From CAYMZB01 sp964394845 (GTDB lineage: Bacteria > Patescibacteriota > Microgenomatia > Daviesbacterales > UBA10151), in assembly GCA_964394845.1 (NCBI GenBank), contig CAYMZB010000081.1:1-8639 (forward strand): a DNA stretch of 8,639 nucleotides, in the 5' to 3' direction. Positions 5,136 to 8,639 of the stretch are shown here, piece after piece. Every line of letters starts with the position of its first letter. Position 1 is the first letter of the stretch. The notes beneath the pieces are model-generated. The model searched no databases. It saw only the letters and a list, made by a program, of their open reading frames with translations, and was not told where the DNA came from. Position numbers and translations under genes: made by a program.

Positions 5136-5138
5136 AAT
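5110..5138 (+). promoter_or_regulatory. Sigma-70 type promoter, leaderless, for gmk
   Basis: TTGAAA (5110-5115), a 17-base spacer and TAAAAT (5133-5138) lie mainly within the 3' end of the upstream gene; the -10 starts at its stop codon. GTG 5145 begins 6 bases after the -10, which supports this GTG as the true start and predicts a leaderless message. Confidence 0.72.
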
Positions 5139-5144
5139 TCTCTA

Positions 5145-5732
5145 GTGTTAATCATACTTACCGGCAAATCAGCTTCAGGAAAAGATACCATTAAAGATTT
5201 AGTTTTAGCAAAATTTCCCAATATAAAAAAAATTATCACAACTACCTCAAGACCTCTTAGAACCAGGGAAATAAACGGAGTTGATTACCGGTTTGTTACA
5301 AGAGATGAGTTTGAAGCTAAAATAAAAAACAGTGACCTTGCAGAATATGTGGAATATGGGGGCAATCTTTATGGGACTGAAAAGTCAGAACTTGAACAGG
5401 CTTTAAATCAAGATACCCTTTGGAAAATAGATCCCTCCAGGGCTGGAGAAGTAAGAGATTTTATCAGGAGAGCTTTTCCTCCTGAAATAGCGAATAAATT
5501 AATAGAAAGAGTGGTGGTAATTTATATAACTGTTTCAGACGATATAAGTTTGGAAAGACTACAAAAAAGAGGTTTATTAGATTCTGAAACTGAAAAAAGA
5601 ATAGATGATGATAAAAAAATCTGGCAGCAGCACCAGAATTCATATGACTATGTTTTAAATAATATTCCGGGCAAACTAGATGATACGATTAAGGAAGTTT
5701 CCAGAATAATTGAAACTAAAAATCCTAAATGA
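5145..5732 (+). CDS. gmk: Guanylate kinase
   Basis: Guanylate kinase phosphorylates GMP (and dGMP) to GDP with ATP in the cytoplasm. The 195-residue length is normal. The P-loop GKSASGKDT is at 7-15. The GMP-binding region includes TTTSRPLRTRE (32-42, with Ser35, Arg39 and Arg41), NGVDYRFV (44-51), Glu70 and YGT (76-78), and IDPSRAGEV (95-103) with Asp96. The C-terminal half holds a lid-type arginine helix (SLERLQKRG, 135-143; EKRIDDDKK, 150-158). The start is GTG, nine bases after the previous stop, with no Shine-Dalgarno but a well-placed promoter. Some lid positions differ from the enterobacterial form, so a related nucleotide kinase is possible, but the GMP-site motifs make guanylate kinase by far the best call. 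It overlaps the next gene by ATGA. Confidence 0.93.
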   Translation: MLIILTGKSASGKDTIKDLVLAKFPNIKKIITTTSRPLRTREINGVDYRFVTRDEFEAKIKNSDLAEYVEYGGNLYGTEKSELEQALNQDTLWKIDPSRAGEVRDFIRRAFPPEIANKLIERVVVIYITVSDDISLERLQKRGLLDSETEKRIDDDKKIWQQHQNSYDYVLNNIPGKLDDTIKEVSRIIETKNPK

Positions 5733-6904
5733 AGATCCTGCTAAATAAAAAAGTTCTGCTTGTGGTAAGTCTTATAGCAGTTGGAATAGGTTTTAGCGTG
5801 CTGCAGCTATATTTAAAAACTACCCTGCAGCTTGAAAATGAGAAAACAAAGCTTCTATTTAAGCTGGATTCTACAGAAAAGGAATTTACAACCCTAAAGA
5901 ATCAGGATCAAATAAAGATAAACCAGGAATTGGGAGCTGAGGTGAAGACAATAAACAAAACCTACACAGATTCAATTGGTCTTTATGAAAAACTAGCTGA
6001 TCTTAAAGCTCAAAAAATAGATATTTCAAAGCTTGATCCGTTATACGTAAATGCGATCCGTTATTTAGCTGATAAAAATTATTCATCGGCTTCCGCATCA
6101 TTAGTTGAGCTTGATACAAAAATAGCTGCAGTTACTCCTAAAATAGTAACTGCTCCCCCTACTGTTGCATCTGGACCAGTTGCTAATGCTCCACAAAATA
6201 ATACTCCACCTGGTTCCGGCTATTCCCTCCAAGCTGTTGGTGTAGATGGATCTTCTTATAATGTTGCTATCATTGCTGCTGATTTAAATTCTACAAAAGT
6301 TATCGTAGATACAGCCTCTGATTCTGATTGCAGGGATAATTGTCCGGTAAAACCTCTGGCTGAGTATGTTTCCCGCTCAGGTGCCTTTGCCGGAATTAAT
6401 GGCAGTTATTTTTGTCCGGCAGAGTATCCAAGTTGCGCAGGCAAAACAGGCTCTTTTGATACTTTGATTATGAATAAAAATAAGCAGTACTTTAACTCGG
6501 ATAATAATACTTATTCAACAATCCCTGCTGCTATTTTCTCCCCGGGCTCTGCAAGATTTGTGGGACAATCCTCACAGTGGGGACGGGATACCGGAGTAGA
6601 CAGTGTTTTAGCCAATTATCCGCTTTTAGTTTCGGACGGAAATATTAACTTTACAGAGGCCCCAAATGAACCTAAATTTGGTGGAAAAGCTGCCAGGACA
6701 TTTATAGCTACCAAAGGCGGAATGGTTTATATAGGCATTGTGTATGGGGCTACCATGGGTGAGTCAGCCAAAGTATTGAAGGCTTTGGGTATGGATTCTG
6801 CTTTAAATTTGGATCAGGGTGGCTCTACTGCTCTTTGGTCCGGAGGTTACAAAGCCGGTCCAGGCAGAAGTATACCCAATGCTGTGTTATTTGTACGAAG
6901 ATAG
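5729..6904 (+). CDS. Membrane-anchored phosphodiester glycosidase (NAGPA/DUF2233 family)
   Basis: The protein has 391 residues. A signal anchor (about 8-29) is followed by a coiled-coil or helical stalk (about 32-135), a Pro/Ala/Asn-rich linker (136-163), and a C-terminal catalytic domain of the phosphodiester glycosidase family (PF09992). Family signatures are INGSYF at 223-228 (usual NGGFF), the active-site stretch NLDQGGSTALW at 360-370 (usual NLDGGGST), and GRSIPNAVLFV at 379-389. Members such as the human uncovering enzyme cleave sugar-1-phosphodiesters. The bacterial substrate is unknown; cell-wall or glycolipid phosphodiesters are plausible. Cys201, Cys205, Cys229 and Cys236 could form two disulfides, fitting an extracytoplasmic location. 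Its ATG overlaps the gmk stop (ATGA), so it shares the gmk transcript despite an unrelated function. Confidence 0.88.
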   Translation: MKILLNKKVLLVVSLIAVGIGFSVLQLYLKTTLQLENEKTKLLFKLDSTEKEFTTLKNQDQIKINQELGAEVKTINKTYTDSIGLYEKLADLKAQKIDISKLDPLYVNAIRYLADKNYSSASASLVELDTKIAAVTPKIVTAPPTVASGPVANAPQNNTPPGSGYSLQAVGVDGSSYNVAIIAADLNSTKVIVDTASDSDCRDNCPVKPLAEYVSRSGAFAGINGSYFCPAEYPSCAGKTGSFDTLIMNKNKQYFNSDNNTYSTIPAAIFSPGSARFVGQSSQWGRDTGVDSVLANYPLLVSDGNINFTEAPNEPKFGGKAARTFIATKGGMVYIGIVYGATMGESAKVLKALGMDSALNLDQGGSTALWSGGYKAGPGRSIPNAVLFVRR

Positions 6905-6905
6905 C

Positions 6906-6960
6906 TTAGAGCCTATTTCAAAACGTCATTGCGAGCGACCAAAGAAAGCATCCAAACAAG
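6906..6960 (+). repeat. Degenerate dispersed GTCATTGCGAGCG-type repeat
   Basis: TTAGAGCCTATTT (6906-6918) is followed by CGTCATTGCGAGCGACC (6924-6940) and AAAGAAAGCATCC. The core matches the widespread intergenic repeat read as GTCATTGCGAGCGAAG...AGCAATC, found scattered in many bacterial genomes. Here the second half is decayed (AGCATCC instead of AGCAATC). It lies in the 140-bp gap between the glycosidase and the next gene, where no other gene is seen. Confidence 0.6.
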
Positions 6961-7029
6961 CAACAATACTAACCAATGATCCGATTTCTCCTATACTTAT
7001 AACCCGGTTTTTGCTAATATTGAAGTGGA

Positions 7030-7035
7030 GATAAT
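7030..7035 (+). promoter_or_regulatory. Candidate -10 for the large hypothetical gene
   Basis: GATAAT matches TATAAT at 5 of 6 positions and ends 9 bases before ATG 7045, slightly farther than the 6-7 base gap of the other promoters here. No convincing -35 is found 16-18 bases upstream. GGAG at 7027-7030 is 14 bases from the ATG, too far for a good ribosome-binding site. Confidence 0.4.
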
Positions 7036-7044
7036 CTTTTTAAT

Positions 7045-8639
7045 ATGACTGAGAACAATAGTAAGGGAGAATTTACTAGTAAGAGAAGGAAAGTTGAACT
7101 AGTACCCTCCAGGGAGGAAAAGGGTCTTAAAGCTATAGGGGTCAGTTGGGATGTAGGTGAGGTAGTTGGTGCTCTAGCTTTATCTCAAGACATCCAAAGC
7201 GGGGAAATGGGTGAGGATATAGCAAGAGGAGTGGTACAAATCGCAAGTAAGATTTATACTCATTTAGATCCCCTGTTGCAATTTAGGCCTCAGCAACCAG
7301 GAGAAACAGAAGAAGAATATTCAGAAGCTTTCTTTAACCAAATTCAACCTTATACACAAGAAGGTCGGATTATCCTGGAAGCAATTGGTGTTTATAATGA
7401 TATCGGTCAGTTAAAACCTAGTGTTGCAGCTTCTCTGGATGATGCCTTCGCAACTCAACCCGAAGGACTGGAACCACTAAAGCAGTTTCTGACAGTGCTT
7501 GGTGAAACTTCTTTGCCTGAGAATACAAACAACAGCTACTTTTATTTTCTTACTCGTAGAGCAGAATCTAACAAAAACATCCTACAAGGTATAAGCGCAG
7601 CAACTCTAAATAAAGCTTTAGGTGCAATTGAAAAACAAACTGCTTCCCCTTCGGTAATCAGGTTGGTTGTTCAGGCAGCTTCACTTTTAGAAGATCAACC
7701 TGATGATTCTTTACAAAACAGAGTTAATAATTGGGTTAGCGGCTTAAATCCTGACTGGAGAGTTTTTGAGAATGGAGAATTGAACCCAGAACTTTCAAAC
7801 GAAATTCAACAACGTTCTTATGAAGTAGGGTTATCATTAGACATGATAAAACCCGATACTGTTGAAGTAGGACAATTAGTTCCTACAAAAGAGTTGACTG
7901 CAACAGAACAGGGAAGACTAATTCAACTGGTGGAAGCTGCTAGAGTCAGATTAGGAGAAATGACTGCAAATCCTGCCTCTTTATCAGACACAATGGAACG
8001 TGCTTTAGGATCAGGCTTAGAAGCTATAGCTCCTTTTTATAGAATAGAGCGCTATGATGACTATTCTAAACCAGTTGTTGAACATGGTCGACAAACTTTT
8101 CGCAAAGCAGAACAAAGAATAGATTGGTCAAGTATTGACGAAAGAGGAGAAGAGGTTAGGGATCCAGCAGAACAAAGAAGAGTGTTACTAAGAAGCTTGG
8201 GAAGATTACAACCATACTGGCCACAAGTAATGGAAGCAGGGAAACGTTTTCTTGAAGATGGCTCCTATCCTCGTTCCTTTGGTCATCATAGTTTAACAAC
8301 GACACATACTTATTTTAAGGGATCGCTTATTCCTGGTATCAAAACGGGTCCAGGCGTGGCTGAAAACATCTCTGCTTTAGAATTTCCGCTGCTTTTGCAA
8401 AGAAAAGATGGCGACAGTATAGCTAAAGCCTGTGCAAATTCAGAGTTTACCGCAACTTCTTACAATTTCGAATTAGAAACTTTTATTGGACTGGCTAGAG
8501 CTTTTGAGCCAGTTTTTCCATTTATGAAGGTCTTAAGAGAAAGCTTAACTGGGTCTGTTCAACAAAAAGGAAATTTTTTTCATGCAATTATTAAAGCCTA
8601 TCAGCAGAATATATATCATTGGCAAACAGTAGTTGATGT
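7045..8639 (+). CDS. Large protein of unknown function, 3' end outside the window
   Basis: From ATG 7045 the frame stays open for 531 codons to the window edge. ATG 7045 is the first possible start, because an in-frame TGA lies at 7021. The N-terminus is charged and probably disordered (NNSKGEFTSKRRKVELVPSREEKG). The rest reads as a soluble, mostly helical protein rich in Gln, Glu, Leu and Ala, with no signal peptide or transmembrane segment and a single cysteine (Cys463). The most distinctive stretch is FGHHSLTTTHTYFKG at about 412-426, with three histidines that could be a metal or active site, followed by Gly-Pro-rich SLIPGIKTGPG. I recognise no family. Codon use matches the neighbours, so recent transfer is not indicated. 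It is downstream of a repeat-bearing gap and seems to start a new unit. Confidence 0.85.
   Translation, partial: MTENNSKGEFTSKRRKVELVPSREEKGLKAIGVSWDVGEVVGALALSQDIQSGEMGEDIARGVVQIASKIYTHLDPLLQFRPQQPGETEEEYSEAFFNQIQPYTQEGRIILEAIGVYNDIGQLKPSVAASLDDAFATQPEGLEPLKQFLTVLGETSLPENTNNSYFYFLTRRAESNKNILQGISAATLNKALGAIEKQTASPSVIRLVVQAASLLEDQPDDSLQNRVNNWVSGLNPDWRVFENGELNPELSNEIQQRSYEVGLSLDMIKPDTVEVGQLVPTKELTATEQGRLIQLVEAARVRLGEMTANPASLSDTMERALGSGLEAIAPFYRIERYDDYSKPVVEHGRQTFRKAEQRIDWSSIDERGEEVRDPAEQRRVLLRSLGRLQPYWPQVMEAGKRFLEDGSYPRSFGHHSLTTTHTYFKGSLIPGIKTGPGVAENISALEFPLLLQRKDGDSIAKACANSEFTATSYNFELETFIGLARAFEPVFPFMKVLRESLTGSVQQKGNFFHAIIKAYQQNIYHWQTVVD

Noticed and set aside
6819..7034. Plus-strand open frame of 71 codons crossing the glycosidase stop
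   Set aside because: It starts in another frame of the catalytic motif and continues through the dispersed repeat; no protein signature.
1..8639. CRISPR array, toxin-antitoxin or phage-defence system
   Set aside because: No regularly spaced direct repeats, and no defence-type gene pair. The HNH gene alone is not evidence of a defence system.

Overview
The window looks like AT-rich chromosomal DNA from a Candidate Phyla Radiation bacterium (Patescibacteria, perhaps Microgenomates-like). This is inferred from compact gene packing, small proteins, a membrane protein opening with a Lys-Gly-Phe-Ala-Pro-Val anchor common in that group, and typical bacterial housekeeping genes (guanylate kinase, Dus, TrhO, bacterial-type tRNA-His). 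No phylogenetic marker is complete enough to name a lineage.

Layout. Bases 1-430 hold the end of an HNH endonuclease gene whose reading frame runs into a tRNA-His(GUG) gene. From 449 to 3038 four genes lie on the minus strand: an HD-domain hydrolase overlapped by an upstream anchored extracellular protein, a small coiled-coil protein, and trhO (tRNA U34 hydroxylase). trhO is divergent from a plus-strand tRNA-dihydrouridine synthase gene (3176-4135), so two tRNA-uridine modification enzymes share one 137-bp control region. A minus-strand pair resembling DUF948-YtxH (4175-4686) converges on dus. Three plus-strand genes follow: a His-rich membrane protein, guanylate kinase, and a surface-anchored phosphodiester glycosidase overlapping gmk by ATGA. 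After a 140-bp intergenic region with a dispersed repeat, a large unrecognised protein gene starts at 7045 and runs off the window.

The strongest unexpected signal is regulatory. At least six genes (starts 1634, 2004, 3038, 3176, 4686, 5145) have a -10 hexamer ending exactly 6 or 7 bases before the start codon, so transcription should begin at or within a base of the start codon. These look like leaderless mRNAs. By contrast, a second-in-operon gene (start 4441) has a nearly perfect Shine-Dalgarno sequence. This pattern also corrects three starts that a longest-ORF approach would place too far upstream. I see no defence, CRISPR or complete mobile system. The most open-ended protein is the unidentified one at 7045-8639.
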